Assembly: GCA_044326545.1 (NCBI GenBank)
Contig: JBIRBM010000017.1
Coordinates: 1 to 37,414 of the forward strand
Length of the DNA: 37,414 nt
Direction: 5' to 3'
DNA from: JANWJE01 sp044326545
GTDB lineage: Bacteria; Chlamydiota; Chlamydiia; Chlamydiales; Parachlamydiaceae
Positions 15,513-24,256 of the stretch are shown piece by piece; position 1 is the first letter of the stretch; the number at the start of each line of letters is the position of its first letter. A program made the translations under genes and the position numbers. The notes under the pieces were generated by a model. The model was given only the letters and a program-made list of their open reading frames with translations, had not been told where the DNA came from and made no database searches.

Positions 15513-18293
15513 TTAAATTGAAGAGGATAAATGCCTCTCAATCTTCCATTGCGCATGAGTGATCAAAGATTTTTTTGCTTGATGCAACTCAAACCCAAAT
15601 TTTTGACAAAGATGAATCATTTCACTATTTTCAGATAAAATAAATGCGTCGACAACTTCGATTTTCTCTTCCTTTGCCATCATTAATAAATGTTTGATCA
15701 ACTGCGTTCCCAACCCTAAATGATGGTAAGAATCGGCAATAATCAACTTAAGTTGAGCCCGCGGTAATCCAGGAATCCTCATCAGACGTCCTATGCCAAG
15801 AATTTCTTTTTTACTCTCTTCGTCTCTTAGAGCAACAATGGCCAATTCTCGATCATAGTCATTAAAACAAATCCGAATCAAACGCTCGTGGGCCACCCGT
15901 TTATCCAAACTCACAAAGGCAAAGTAACGCTGTCTCACACTATTTTCTGATAATTCACGGTGGAATTGAATCACCCATTTTTCATCTTCTGGTAAAATGG
16001 GGCGCAAGATGATGGGCATCTCGTTTTTAAGTTTCACTTTTAAGACATATTGAAAAGGATAAGGACGAATCGCGAGTTGCGGAAGGTCTTCATCCGCAAT
16101 ATCCCAATCGTGCAATACAATCCGTGCATCAAGCGCAATGATCTGATCTTCACAGGCTAATAAGGGATTGATGTCGCATTCTTTGATTCTTGGATGTTCG
16201 ATCACCAAAAGAGAAAAATGAATTAAAAGCTCCTCTAACCTTTCCAAATCGACCGGTTTACACCCTCTCACCCCTTTCAAAGCCTCATAAATTTTTGTTT
16301 TTTCCATCAACTGACGAGCAAGATTAAAGTTTAAAGGGGGAATCGCCAATCCTCGGTCTTTGAAAATTTCGACCAGCTGTCCCCCCATTCCAAATAAAAT
16401 GACGGGACCGAATTGGGGGTCGCTTGAACTTCCTAAAATCAACTCAACCCCCTTCTTATTAATCATTGGCTGAACACTCACTCCTTGGAAATTGTGTTCC
16501 CCAACTTTTTCAGAGACCCCTTTTTTAATTTCATGATAAGCCTTTTCAACCTCTTCTATTGATTGTAAATTAAGCTTCACTCCTCCAACATCGCTTTTGT
16601 GGGTGATCTTGCTGGAAAAAAGCTTAAGAACAACAGGGAATCCCATCATTTTTGCGCAATTCACAGCTTCTTCAATTGTAGAAGCAATCACTGTCTCGAC
16701 AATCGGGATATGATAATCCTTTAATATTTGTTTAGACTCAAATTCTGAAAAAAGAGTTCGTCTTTCTCTTTTCATTTTCTCCATCAGAGCTTTGGCGTGC
16801 AAAGATTCACCCTTTAAGAAAACCTTTTCTTCTTTCCGGATGATTCCAGCCTCTATGATGGGCACCTCATAAAGAGATTGAAGGTTTCGACTATAACGCC
16901 ACATCAAGGCAAACGCTTTTGCAGCATCATCTGGATACTCAAAAACGGGAATGAGCCCTTTGGATAAAATCTCTGATCCAACCTGTACAGCTCCCCCTCC
17001 CATCCAACTTGCTAAAATTGGTTTAGAACTTTTCTCAGCCATCGCGACAATCTGATTTGCAATTGCCGTTGCATCGGTCATATCTTGAGGAGAGAGGATC
17101 ACAAGCAATCCGTCGCTGGTCAGATCTCGCATTAAGATGTCCAGACTTTTGGCATAGCGCTCAGCATTTGCATCTCCAAGAATGTCAACAGGATTGCCGT
17201 GACTCCAAGCAAGAGGGAGAATGTGATTTAACTCTTGGATTGTTTCTCTTGATAGAGAAGCTAACTCTCCTTGATTTGCGATGACTGCATCAGTGGCTAA
17301 CACTCCCGGGCCTCCTGCATTCGTCATAATTGTCAGATGGGGCCCTTTTGGACGTGGTTGTTTGGCCAAAACGGAGGCCATATTGAAAAGCTCTCCAATA
17401 GAATTAACTCTCAATACACCGATTCTCTCTAAAGCAGCATCAAAAACCTCATCACTTCCCGCAAGAGCCCCTGTATGTGATGCGGCAGCTTTAGCCGCAG
17501 CCTGAGACCTTCCCGCTTTGATAATGATAATAGGTTTTTCTAAAGCGACTTCCCGAGCTGCTGTCATAAAAGAGCGTGCATCACCCACTGTCTCCATATA
17601 GAGTAAGAGGCTCTCTGTATGAGGATCGCTTCCTAAATAGTCAATCAGGGTTCCCCATTCAATATCAGCCATTGATCCTACTGAAACAAAAGAACTGAAG
17701 CCAACATTATGCTTTAAGCTCCAGTCAAGCACGGCTGTACACATAGCCCCAGATTGACTGATAAAAGCCAATTTTCCCGGAAGAGCCATTCCCCTTGCAA
17801 AGGTGGCATTTAAACCCCAAATAGGATTCATGATTCCTAAGCAATTAGGGCCTAGAATCGCCATTTTTCCTTTTCTGGCATGTAGAAGTATCTCTTCTTC
17901 AAGTTTTTTCCCTGACTCTCCTAATTCTTTAAATCCAGCAGAAATAATAATCGCTCCTTTAACGGAGGCGCCAACACAGTCCAAAATAATTTTTGGAATA
18001 GTTTGAGCTGGTGTAATAATCACTGCAAGGTCAATTTTTTCGGGAATATCTTTTACAGACGGATAAGCTTTTAGCCCCAGAACACTCTCTCTTTTCGGAT
18101 TAACGGCGTAAACGCTTCCTTGAAAAAGAGAGGCTTGCAAATTTAAGATCAATGTGCGCCCGACGCTTCCAAGATCATCTTTAGCACCAATAACAGCAAC
18201 TGTTCGAGGCTTAAAAAGAGAGTCGAGGGGATGAGGAAAACGCTCAATAAAGTTCTGAGAAGGATCTGTATCAGATAATTTTTCACGGAACAT
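15513..18293 (-). CDS. ADP-forming acyl-CoA synthetase fused to a GNAT acetyltransferase (Pat-like)
   Basis: A 926-residue protein with the full PatZ/YfiQ-type layout. Residues about 25-160 are a CoA-binding Rossmann domain (TVAVIGAKDDLGSVG, GPNCLGIMNP). Residues 165-480 are succinyl-CoA-ligase-like, with H273 in ASHTGALAGSD at the position of the catalytic phospho-histidine. About 500-735 is an ATP-grasp domain (VVLKLFSSKITHKSDVGGVKL, DINPLL). The C-terminal 160 residues are a GNAT domain (RQRYFAFVSL, LGLGTQLIKHLL). In Enterobacteria the synthetase half of Pat is thought inactive and the GNAT part acetylates lysines of acetyl-CoA synthetase. Here the His is present, so acetate/acetyl-CoA interconversion with ATP formation may be retained. 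The SD AAGGAGG supports the ATG. Confidence 0.9.
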   Translation of the reverse strand: MFREKLSDTDPSQNFIERFPHPLDSLFKPRTVAVIGAKDDLGSVGRTLILNLQASLFQGSVYAVNPKRESVLGLKAYPSVKDIPEKIDLAVIITPAQTIPKIILDCVGASVKGAIIISAGFKELGESGKKLEEEILLHARKGKMAILGPNCLGIMNPIWGLNATFARGMALPGKLAFISQSGAMCTAVLDWSLKHNVGFSSFVSVGSMADIEWGTLIDYLGSDPHTESLLLYMETVGDARSFMTAAREVALEKPIIIIKAGRSQAAAKAAASHTGALAGSDEVFDAALERIGVLRVNSIGELFNMASVLAKQPRPKGPHLTIMTNAGGPGVLATDAVIANQGELASLSRETIQELNHILPLAWSHGNPVDILGDANAERYAKSLDILMRDLTSDGLLVILSPQDMTDATAIANQIVAMAEKSSKPILASWMGGGAVQVGSEILSKGLIPVFEYPDDAAKAFALMWRYSRNLQSLYEVPIIEAGIIRKEEKVFLKGESLHAKALMEKMKRERRTLFSEFESKQILKDYHIPIVETVIASTIEEAVNCAKMMGFPVVLKLFSSKITHKSDVGGVKLNLQSIEEVEKAYHEIKKGVSEKVGEHNFQGVSVQPMINKKGVELILGSSSDPQFGPVILFGMGGQLVEIFKDRGLAIPPLNFNLARQLMEKTKIYEALKGVRGCKPVDLERLEELLIHFSLLVIEHPRIKECDINPLLACEDQIIALDARIVLHDWDIADEDLPQLAIRPYPFQYVLKVKLKNEMPIILRPILPEDEKWVIQFHRELSENSVRQRYFAFVSLDKRVAHERLIRICFNDYDRELAIVALRDEESKKEILGIGRLMRIPGLPRAQLKLIIADSYHHLGLGTQLIKHLLMMAKEEKIEVVDAFILSENSEMIHLCQKFGFELHQAKKSLITHAQWKIERHLSSSI

Positions 18294-18434
18294 GACAAAA
18301 AACCTCCTTCATAGACGGTATTTAGATGAAGCATCAAGGATGCTTAAAATGAGTTTATAAACCCAACGGTTATCGATTTGTTTGTTAGCTTGCAATAAAT
18401 CACTCATAACCATTAAAAAAGCAAATACATTTTC

Positions 18435-18504
18435 ACTCACCTTATAACAGACCAAGAGAGCGATGTGGGCTCAAGCGAGGGCTCTGTTGGTCTGTAAGGT
18501 GAAT
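18435..18504. repeat. R2-family dispersed inverted repeat (70-bp copy)
   Basis: ACTCACCTTATAACAGACCA... at the left is matched by ...TGGTCTGTAAGGTGAAT at the right, a stem of about 20 bp with short interruptions around a GCGATGTGGGCTCAAGCG loop. It lies between two divergent genes, the acyl-CoA synthetase (-) and the RNB nuclease (+). The rest of the gap, 18294-18557, shows nothing certain. Confidence 0.65.
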
Positions 18505-18557
18505 ATTAAGGCAACTCTTTATCTTGAACGAATCACTTGAAATATAAGGGAAAACGC

Positions 18558-20021
18558 ATGCAGACCTCTCACAATACAATCAATTTAACCGAACTTGCCA
18601 AAGAAAGCTTAATTGAACGTCGTTTGCTACCAGATTTTCCTTCTGCAGCTCTGAAAGAAGCGAATCAAATGAGAGAAGCTGCACAATTCATACCGAGTGA
18701 TGCGAAAGACATGCGCCATTTGTTATGGTTTTCTCTCGATAATGATGATTCTCGCGATCTCGATCAAATCACCTATGCAGAAATGACAACATCCTCATCT
18801 TATAAAATTTATGTCGCAATCGCTGATGTTGATAGCCTTGTGAAAAAAGACTCTCCCATCGATCTTTATGCGCAGCAGAATACGACATCGATTTACACTC
18901 CAACGAAAATATTTCCCATGCTCCCAGAAAAGCTTTCAACGAATTTAACCTCATTAAATGAAAATGAAGATCGTTTGGCAATCATCGTCGAGGTCGATAT
19001 CGACATCAATGGAGCTCAGCTTAACTACACCATTTATCGCGCATATGTCCGTAACAAAGCAAAATTAGCCTATAATGGCGTTTCTGATTGGTTAGATGAT
19101 CTCGCTGCTGCCCCTGATGCTGTTCAAAAAGAGATCGAATTAGACAGACAAATCCGTTTGCAAGATAAAATTGCGACGATTCTTCGTCACTATCGACATC
19201 AAAAAGGGGCATTGACTTTACAAACAATTGAGCCTTATCCGGTTTTTGATGGCCAAACCATTATCGATTTAAGAACAACGACAAAAAACCGAGGACGCAA
19301 TCTCATTGAAGACTTTATGATCTCAGCAAATCAAGCAACCGCAAATTTTCTCAAAAATCATCGACAACCCTCTTTCAGACGAGTTGTCCGCATTCCAAAA
19401 CGGTGGAATAGAATTATCGATATTGCTAAAGAATACAAGATTGATCTTCCTCCTGATCCTGATGCGATTGCATTAGATCAATTTCTTAAGGAAAGATGTC
19501 GAGTTGACCCTCTTCACTTTCCTGATCTTTCCTTAACCATTATCAAATTATTGGGAAATGGAGAGTATGTTGTTGAATATCCCGATGAATCTCCGATCGG
19601 TCATTTCAGCTTAGCTGTCACTGATTACACTCACTCTACGGCACCCAACCGTCGATTTCCGGATCTGATCACACAGCGCTTGATTAAATCCATTCTTGAT
19701 CATCAACCCTCTCCCTATAGTAACATTGAGTTAGAAAAATTAGCACGTCAATGCACTGAAAAAGAAGATGATGTACAAAAAGTTGAAAGAAAGATGAAAA
19801 AATCGGCTGCCTGCCTTCTGCTTTTTTCAAAAATCAATCAAGAATTTGATGCCCTGGTCACCGGTTCAGGTCCGAAAGGAACTTGGGTAAGAGTGATGAC
19901 TCCTCCGGTAGATGGAAAATTAATAAAAGGATTTGAGAATCTGGATGTGGGAGATAAAATTCGAGTAAAACTCATTCACGTCGATGTTCAAAAAGGTTTT
20001 ATCGATTTTATCCGGATATAA
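18558..20021 (+). CDS. Short RNB-domain exoribonuclease (RNase II/R family)
   Basis: A 3'-to-5' exoribonuclease of 487 residues. The RNB domain carries the metal-binding acidic cluster LDNDDSRDLDQITY near residue 70, then LYIPTK-like and LPEKLSTNL blocks, NLIEDFMISAN, and HSTAPNRRFPDLITQR, all hallmarks of the family. The last 70 residues look like an S1 RNA-binding domain (VTGSGPKGTWVRV...FIDFI). It lacks the N-terminal cold-shock domains of RNase R (over 700 residues), resembling the short form known in Deinococcus and some other bacteria. The frame opens at TTG 18537, but AAGGG 8 nt before the ATG at 18558 makes that the better start. It probably degrades mRNA or trims stable RNA. Confidence 0.88.
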   Translation: MQTSHNTINLTELAKESLIERRLLPDFPSAALKEANQMREAAQFIPSDAKDMRHLLWFSLDNDDSRDLDQITYAEMTTSSSYKIYVAIADVDSLVKKDSPIDLYAQQNTTSIYTPTKIFPMLPEKLSTNLTSLNENEDRLAIIVEVDIDINGAQLNYTIYRAYVRNKAKLAYNGVSDWLDDLAAAPDAVQKEIELDRQIRLQDKIATILRHYRHQKGALTLQTIEPYPVFDGQTIIDLRTTTKNRGRNLIEDFMISANQATANFLKNHRQPSFRRVVRIPKRWNRIIDIAKEYKIDLPPDPDAIALDQFLKERCRVDPLHFPDLSLTIIKLLGNGEYVVEYPDESPIGHFSLAVTDYTHSTAPNRRFPDLITQRLIKSILDHQPSPYSNIELEKLARQCTEKEDDVQKVERKMKKSAACLLLFSKINQEFDALVTGSGPKGTWVRVMTPPVDGKLIKGFENLDVGDKIRVKLIHVDVQKGFIDFIRI

Positions 20022-20089
20022 ATCTATCCCAATAAAATGTCATGGGATCGATTCGTGGTCGAAGATGCACTTTGTTTGTTGTTGATTGA

Positions 20090-20524
20090 TTATTTTGTAT
20101 TGACCATCCAGGCAGAGAATGTGTTCAAGTATTGGCAAAATCCTTCAAGATGCTCTGGCGGGAATCGATACTTTTTATCGGCATCTTCAAGAATTTGCAT
20201 AAAACAGTCTAACCATACTTGCCTTGCTGCTTCATCAATTGCAAATGGAAGGTGCCTTTGCCTCATCCTAGGAGGGCCAACTTGCTGTTGATACAAGGGA
20301 GGGCCCCCAAGAATAAACACAAAAAATGCTGCTGATTTTTTTGAAGCAGACACGACGTCTTTGTGAAATAAGTGCGCAATAGAGGATTGACTTAAAGCTT
20401 TATAAAAATCTTCAAGCATCTGATAAATCGCCTCCTCCCCCATTTTCTCATAAATTTCTGAGCTAGGGAGAGTCACTTGAGAAGGCCCTTCCGGGGGAGT
20501 ATACACCTGCCGTTTTTCTGTCAT
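20090..20524 (-). CDS. Truncated haemoglobin (group II-like)
   Basis: A 144-residue truncated globin that binds haem and, in relatives, O2 or NO. The diagnostic segment GPPRMRQRHLPFAID contains the proximal haem histidine (H91); W104 in RQVWLDCF is the conserved G8 tryptophan of groups II and III. An aromatic pair (FFVFILGGPPLY) lies in the E-F region, and the N-terminus has about 20 extra residues. It is convergent with the RNB nuclease gene (68 bp between stops). An own-haem supply fits with hemH in this window. In an intracellular bacterium NO detoxification or oxygen handling is a reasonable role (inference). Group II is my best estimate; group III is not excluded. Confidence 0.88.
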   Translation of the reverse strand: MTEKRQVYTPPEGPSQVTLPSSEIYEKMGEEAIYQMLEDFYKALSQSSIAHLFHKDVVSASKKSAAFFVFILGGPPLYQQQVGPPRMRQRHLPFAIDEAARQVWLDCFMQILEDADKKYRFPPEHLEGFCQYLNTFSAWMVNTK

Positions 20525-20590
20525 AACCTGTCCAATAGATAGAGGAATAAGAGGCTTAATTTTAAGGATTGTTTCCGGGATGATACCGTT

Positions 20591-21322
20591 CTATAATTTA
20601 TGGACAAATACTCCTTTCATTAATTCTTGCTTCATCGGCTCATGAATCGTAAGACCAGTTTCCTGTTCCGCTGCCAGAGGAGTCTCCACAAGCGTAAATT
20701 CCCGGGGAACTCGCGGTATAATAATTGACCAAATTTTGAGAAGCATTTATATCTCTATCGTGATGGGTTTCGCATTTTGGGCAACTCCATTCTCGAAGAG
20801 ACAAGGACATCTTATTCATCAAATCATCGCAATGCGAACATTTTTTTGCTGGAAGGGTAATAACGTGGAGCAACAAGTAACTTAGAGCCATACCACATTG
20901 TTTTATATTCCAACATCCTTCTAAATTCCCCCCAACCCACATCATGGATGGACCTATTTAAGGGACCTTGCAACAGACTTTTAATATCTAAATCTTCAAT
21001 CATAATCACTGACTTGGTTTTCGCCAATTCTGTTGAAGTTTTATGTAAAAAATCTTGACGAGTGTTGCGTATTTTCCTGTGCTGTCGAGCGAGTTTAAGA
21101 GCCCATTTTTTGCGATTTGTTGATCCAAATCCTTTTTCTGATCAGAGGAGGATACTCTTGCATAGATAGCGATATTTTTCGAGTCTGTCGATTCGTCTTT
21201 GACAAGTATAGTACCCGTTTTTCTGTCTGCTCAGCAACAACTGGTAACTTATCTTCTTTAAACCAGCGCCAAGCTGTCCTATAACTTATCCCTTGCTTTT
21301 TTGCCCATGTACTCAATTTCAT
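20591..21322 (-). pseudogene. IS607-type transposon remnant: TnpA fragment joined to 3' half of tnpB
   Basis: The remains of a two-gene element compressed into one 730-bp stretch. It starts with an intact MerR-like DNA-binding head of the serine recombinase TnpA (MKLSTWAKKQGISYRTAWRWFK). A frameshift follows, and in another frame the catalytic block IAIYARVSSSDQKKDLDQQIA. There the sequence jumps into the middle of TnpB (KLARQHRKIRNTRQDFLHK, then SVIMIEDLDIK with the RuvC Glu). A second frameshift lies in a run of seven A, followed by the zinc ribbon CSHC...CPKCETHHDRDINASQN, and a third lies near the C-terminus (HEPMKQELM), with the final stop at 20591. The TnpA C-terminus and TnpB N-terminus, including the first RuvC Asp, are deleted. 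It cannot be active. Confidence 0.85.
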
Positions 21323-21400
21323 AGGTTTATGATATAATATTTATCTATATTTGTTTATATTTTCTTTATCTGTTTGAAACCCTCTAGACTAAACCCATGA

Positions 21401-21808
21401 TTATTTGAAGACAGACTCTCTATAGCATAAATAAAGAAAACCTGTTGTAAAACTAACACTTATCACACGCCATAAATCAAGGGGACTCTGCATTTTTTTA
21501 CAAAAAACATAAACAGAAATTCCGGTGGAGCAAATAAAAAGGGAGCTGAATGCAGAGAGTCGCAATAAACTTTGAGGAGTTGAATCTTTTGGATTTTTGC
21601 GGAAAATAGCATTCGCTAAGCGACAAATGACCAACGCTATCTCAAACGAGATAACGGTAGAGACAATTAAAAATCCATAAGCTCCTGCCCAGCTTTGATT
21701 TAATACAACGATTTTGTCATTTAACTTTCCAAGCTGCTCACCTAATTTTTCAATTCCATAGACACTAAAACAGCAAATAGAATGGATATCGGGAATCGTC
21801 ATAAGCAT
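21401..21808 (-). CDS. Small multi-pass membrane protein, unknown function
   Basis: A 135-residue protein I do not recognise. Three hydrophobic stretches look like membrane segments: GAYGFLIVSTVISFEIALVI, LLRLSAFSSLFICSTGISVYVF, and a weaker VISVSFTTGFLYLCY at the C-terminus. Two or three crossings in a small protein recall chlamydial inclusion-membrane proteins, but the bilobed hairpin typical of Inc proteins is not clear. The frame opens with a TTG at 21859; AAGGAAG just before the ATG at 21808 makes that the likelier start, and the extra upstream codons overlap an R4 repeat fragment. It lies immediately upstream of the IS607 remnant in the minus-strand direction. Confidence 0.55.
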   Translation of the reverse strand: MLMTIPDIHSICCFSVYGIEKLGEQLGKLNDKIVVLNQSWAGAYGFLIVSTVISFEIALVICRLANAIFRKNPKDSTPQSLLRLSAFSSLFICSTGISVYVFCKKMQSPLDLWRVISVSFTTGFLYLCYRESVFK

Positions 21809-21907
21809 AAGCTTCCTTCTTGTCTTTCTTTTGAGACTTACTTTGCTTGAAAAAAGCAATGTTATCAGGTAAATGAAATGTCGGAAAAAGTTTCTTTTTT
21901 ACTTGTA

Positions 21908-22046
21908 AACTCACTTTAAACACTCAGGGTAATTACTAGAAGCGCTATTGGGGTTTGAGCCAAAGCCTCGAAGTTCAAAGCTTGCCATCGAGAGCCTTTG
22001 GCTCAGCGCCAATAGCGTTCCTAGTACTTACCCTGAGTTATAAAAT
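21908..22046. repeat. R2-family dispersed inverted repeat (large copy)
   Basis: An imperfect stem with arms of about 50 bp runs from ACTCAGGGTAATTACTAG (21922) to CTAGTACTTACCCTGAGT (22038), including GCGCTATTGG against CCAATAGCG and GAGCCAAAG against CTTTGGCTC. Decayed R2 termini lie outside it (AACTCACTTTA at 21908, TTATAAAATGAAT at 22037). It is the longest and best-paired R2 copy in the window. Confidence 0.65.
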
Positions 22047-22351
22047 GAATAGAGGTTTCAAAATTATTATTAATAAAATAATTTCATAAAAATTAAATTT
22101 AAATTGAATGATAATCAAATATTTGATTAAAAATCAACAAAACTTATCCCCCTCACTTTACGTACAAAAAATGCGATTTAGGTTGAAGCGAAAGCTGTCG
22201 CGGGTCATAAACGATTTGTCAATCGCGAGGACTTTCGCCTCTTAAAAAAACTCCTCGCACTAAAACGTCCGTCTCTGTAGAGTCTTTTTTTTAAAGTTTT
22301 CTACCCCTCATTGTTTTTCTCACAACTTCCTTGATATAAAGGTATTGATAA
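22047..22351. other. Intergenic region with partial R2-like hairpin
   Basis: The gap before speA. CTCACTTTACGTAC at 22152 looks like an R2 left end, and GAAGCGAAAGCTGTCGCG near 22182 pairs imperfectly with CGCGAGGACTTTCGCCT near 22224. No right R2 end, no gene and no firm promoter were recognised. The first part (22060-22140) is a plain A/T-rich stretch. Confidence 0.4.
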
Positions 22352-24244
22352 GTGAATGAAATGTTGTTAGCGCAAAATGAACACTCTTACTGGATTAATC
22401 GCTGGGGCTCCCCTTATTTTAGTATTAATAATAAAGGCCACGTCAGCGTAAAGCCCTATATCGATGGTCCAAGTGGAGATCTTTACGAACTAATGACAGC
22501 TTTAGTTCAAAGAGGAATCGAGGCTCCCATCTTAATTCGATTTGACGATATTATTCGCGACAGAATCCGGCACCTCCAAACCGCGTTTGATAATGCGATC
22601 CAAGAATTTGGCTATCAAAACACCTATAGGATAGCATTTCCTATAAAAGTTAACCCTCAGAGACAAATTGTTGAAATGATTGAGGAAACCGGACAGGGCC
22701 GTCATTTAAGTTTAGAAGTGGGAAGCAAACCTGAACTTCTTGCCGTCATGACATTTAGCGAAAATTTACACTCTCTTCTTTTGTGTAATGGGTATAAAGA
22801 TGCAGAATATATTGAACTGGCCTTGATGGCACGAAAGCTAGGAAGACGCTCAATCATCATCATTGAACAACCTTATGAACTAGCATTGGTATTAGATGTC
22901 GCTCAAAGGTTAGAGATTGAAGCTAAAATCGGCTTTCGAATGAAATTATCTAATAAAGGCGCCGGCCGCTGGCAAACATCAGGAGGTGATCTAGCAAAAT
23001 TCGGCCTTAATATCCACGAAATCGTCCTTTGCTTAGAAGAACTTCAACAAGCTAAAAAAGAACACTGGCTTGAACTTCTCCACTTCCATATCGGCAGTCA
23101 AATCACCTCAATCAAAGCCATTAAAAAAGCATTGCAAGAAGCTTCCCGCATCTACACGGAACTTGCAACAATTTGTCCTTCGTTATGTTTCTTTGATGCA
23201 GGAGGAGGGTTAGGTGTAGATTATGATGGAACACACTCCATTTCTGATTCATCAATGAATTATACCGTCGAGGAATATGCTCGGGATGTCATCTCAGCTA
23301 TTGAAGAAGCTTGCAGAAAAGCTAAAATTGCTCATCCCACAGTCATCACAGAATCTGGACGGGCTATCGTTGCTCACCACTCGGTTTTAATTACAGAGGT
23401 GATTGATGTAGCGCCGACTCTCGACCCTGTAGAAAATTTAGAAAAAGCTCCAAGCAACCATGAGCTTATCACTAAAATTGTCGATCTTTATGAAAATGTG
23501 ACACTTGATACATGCCTGGAAGTTTTGCATGATGCTAATGAAATCAAAGACACAATACTTGAGAACTTTATGCATGGGAGTTTAACACTATATGAGAGAT
23601 CTTACGCTGAAAAAGTGTATCGATATTTGATTGCTAAAATAAAAGTGATCGCCAATCAACTTCCTGAAATTCCGGAGGACATTGAAAAATTAAATGACAT
23701 TTTATTCGATACTTATTTTTGTAATTTTTCTCTTTTTCAGTCACTGCCCGATTCTTGGGCAATCAAGCAACTTTTTCCCGTTATGCCGATTCATCGTCTT
23801 AACGAATTCCCCTCAAGACGAGGTATTTTAGCTGATATGAGCTGCGATAGCGATGGTAAAATCGACCGTTTTATCGGACGTCGAGAGGTTCAACAGGATC
23901 TTCCTCTCCATGAATTTAATAACACCCCTTACTACATCGGTATTTTTTTAGTTGGCGCTTACCAGGAAATTCTAGGCGGGCTGCATAACCTTTTTGGTGA
24001 CGCCAACACCGTCCACGTTGAGCTTGATCAAGAGGGGCAGTGGGTCATCAAACACGTGATTGAAGGAGACACTATCGAAGAAGTTTTAGTTTATGCCCAA
24101 TACAATCCCCAGCAACTCATCAAACAATTACGCATCCTTATTGAAAAAGCGCTCAAATCAGGACGTTTATCAAACGCAGAATCTGCTAAATGGCAACGAA
24201 AATTTAAAGAAGCCCTTGAAAGCTATACTTATTTAATGGTTTAG
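22352..24244 (+). CDS. speA: Biosynthetic arginine decarboxylase
   Basis: A PLP-dependent decarboxylase that converts arginine to agmatine, the first step of polyamine synthesis. The 630-residue length fits SpeA. The PLP lysine is K99 in AFPIKVNPQ. Other family blocks are SLEVGSKPEL, KFGLNIHE, HFHIGSQI, DAGGGLGVDYDG (phosphate binding) and ITESGRAIVAHH; near the C-terminus DMSCDSDGKID and GAYQEILGGLHNLFGD belong to the SpeA-specific half. GTG at 22352 has AAAGG about 9 nt upstream; an ATG three codons later is the alternative. This is the PLP type, not the pyruvoyl-dependent decarboxylase (AaxB) known in Chlamydia species. It is followed after 12 bp by agmatinase. Confidence 0.94.
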   Translation: MNEMLLAQNEHSYWINRWGSPYFSINNKGHVSVKPYIDGPSGDLYELMTALVQRGIEAPILIRFDDIIRDRIRHLQTAFDNAIQEFGYQNTYRIAFPIKVNPQRQIVEMIEETGQGRHLSLEVGSKPELLAVMTFSENLHSLLLCNGYKDAEYIELALMARKLGRRSIIIIEQPYELALVLDVAQRLEIEAKIGFRMKLSNKGAGRWQTSGGDLAKFGLNIHEIVLCLEELQQAKKEHWLELLHFHIGSQITSIKAIKKALQEASRIYTELATICPSLCFFDAGGGLGVDYDGTHSISDSSMNYTVEEYARDVISAIEEACRKAKIAHPTVITESGRAIVAHHSVLITEVIDVAPTLDPVENLEKAPSNHELITKIVDLYENVTLDTCLEVLHDANEIKDTILENFMHGSLTLYERSYAEKVYRYLIAKIKVIANQLPEIPEDIEKLNDILFDTYFCNFSLFQSLPDSWAIKQLFPVMPIHRLNEFPSRRGILADMSCDSDGKIDRFIGRREVQQDLPLHEFNNTPYYIGIFLVGAYQEILGGLHNLFGDANTVHVELDQEGQWVIKHVIEGDTIEEVLVYAQYNPQQLIKQLRILIEKALKSGRLSNAESAKWQRKFKEALESYTYLMV

Positions 24245-24256
24245 GAGCAAAAAATC

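Noticed and set aside
20037..20291. Plus-strand ORF opposite the globin
   Set aside because: It is antisense to the clear truncated haemoglobin gene and has no support of its own.
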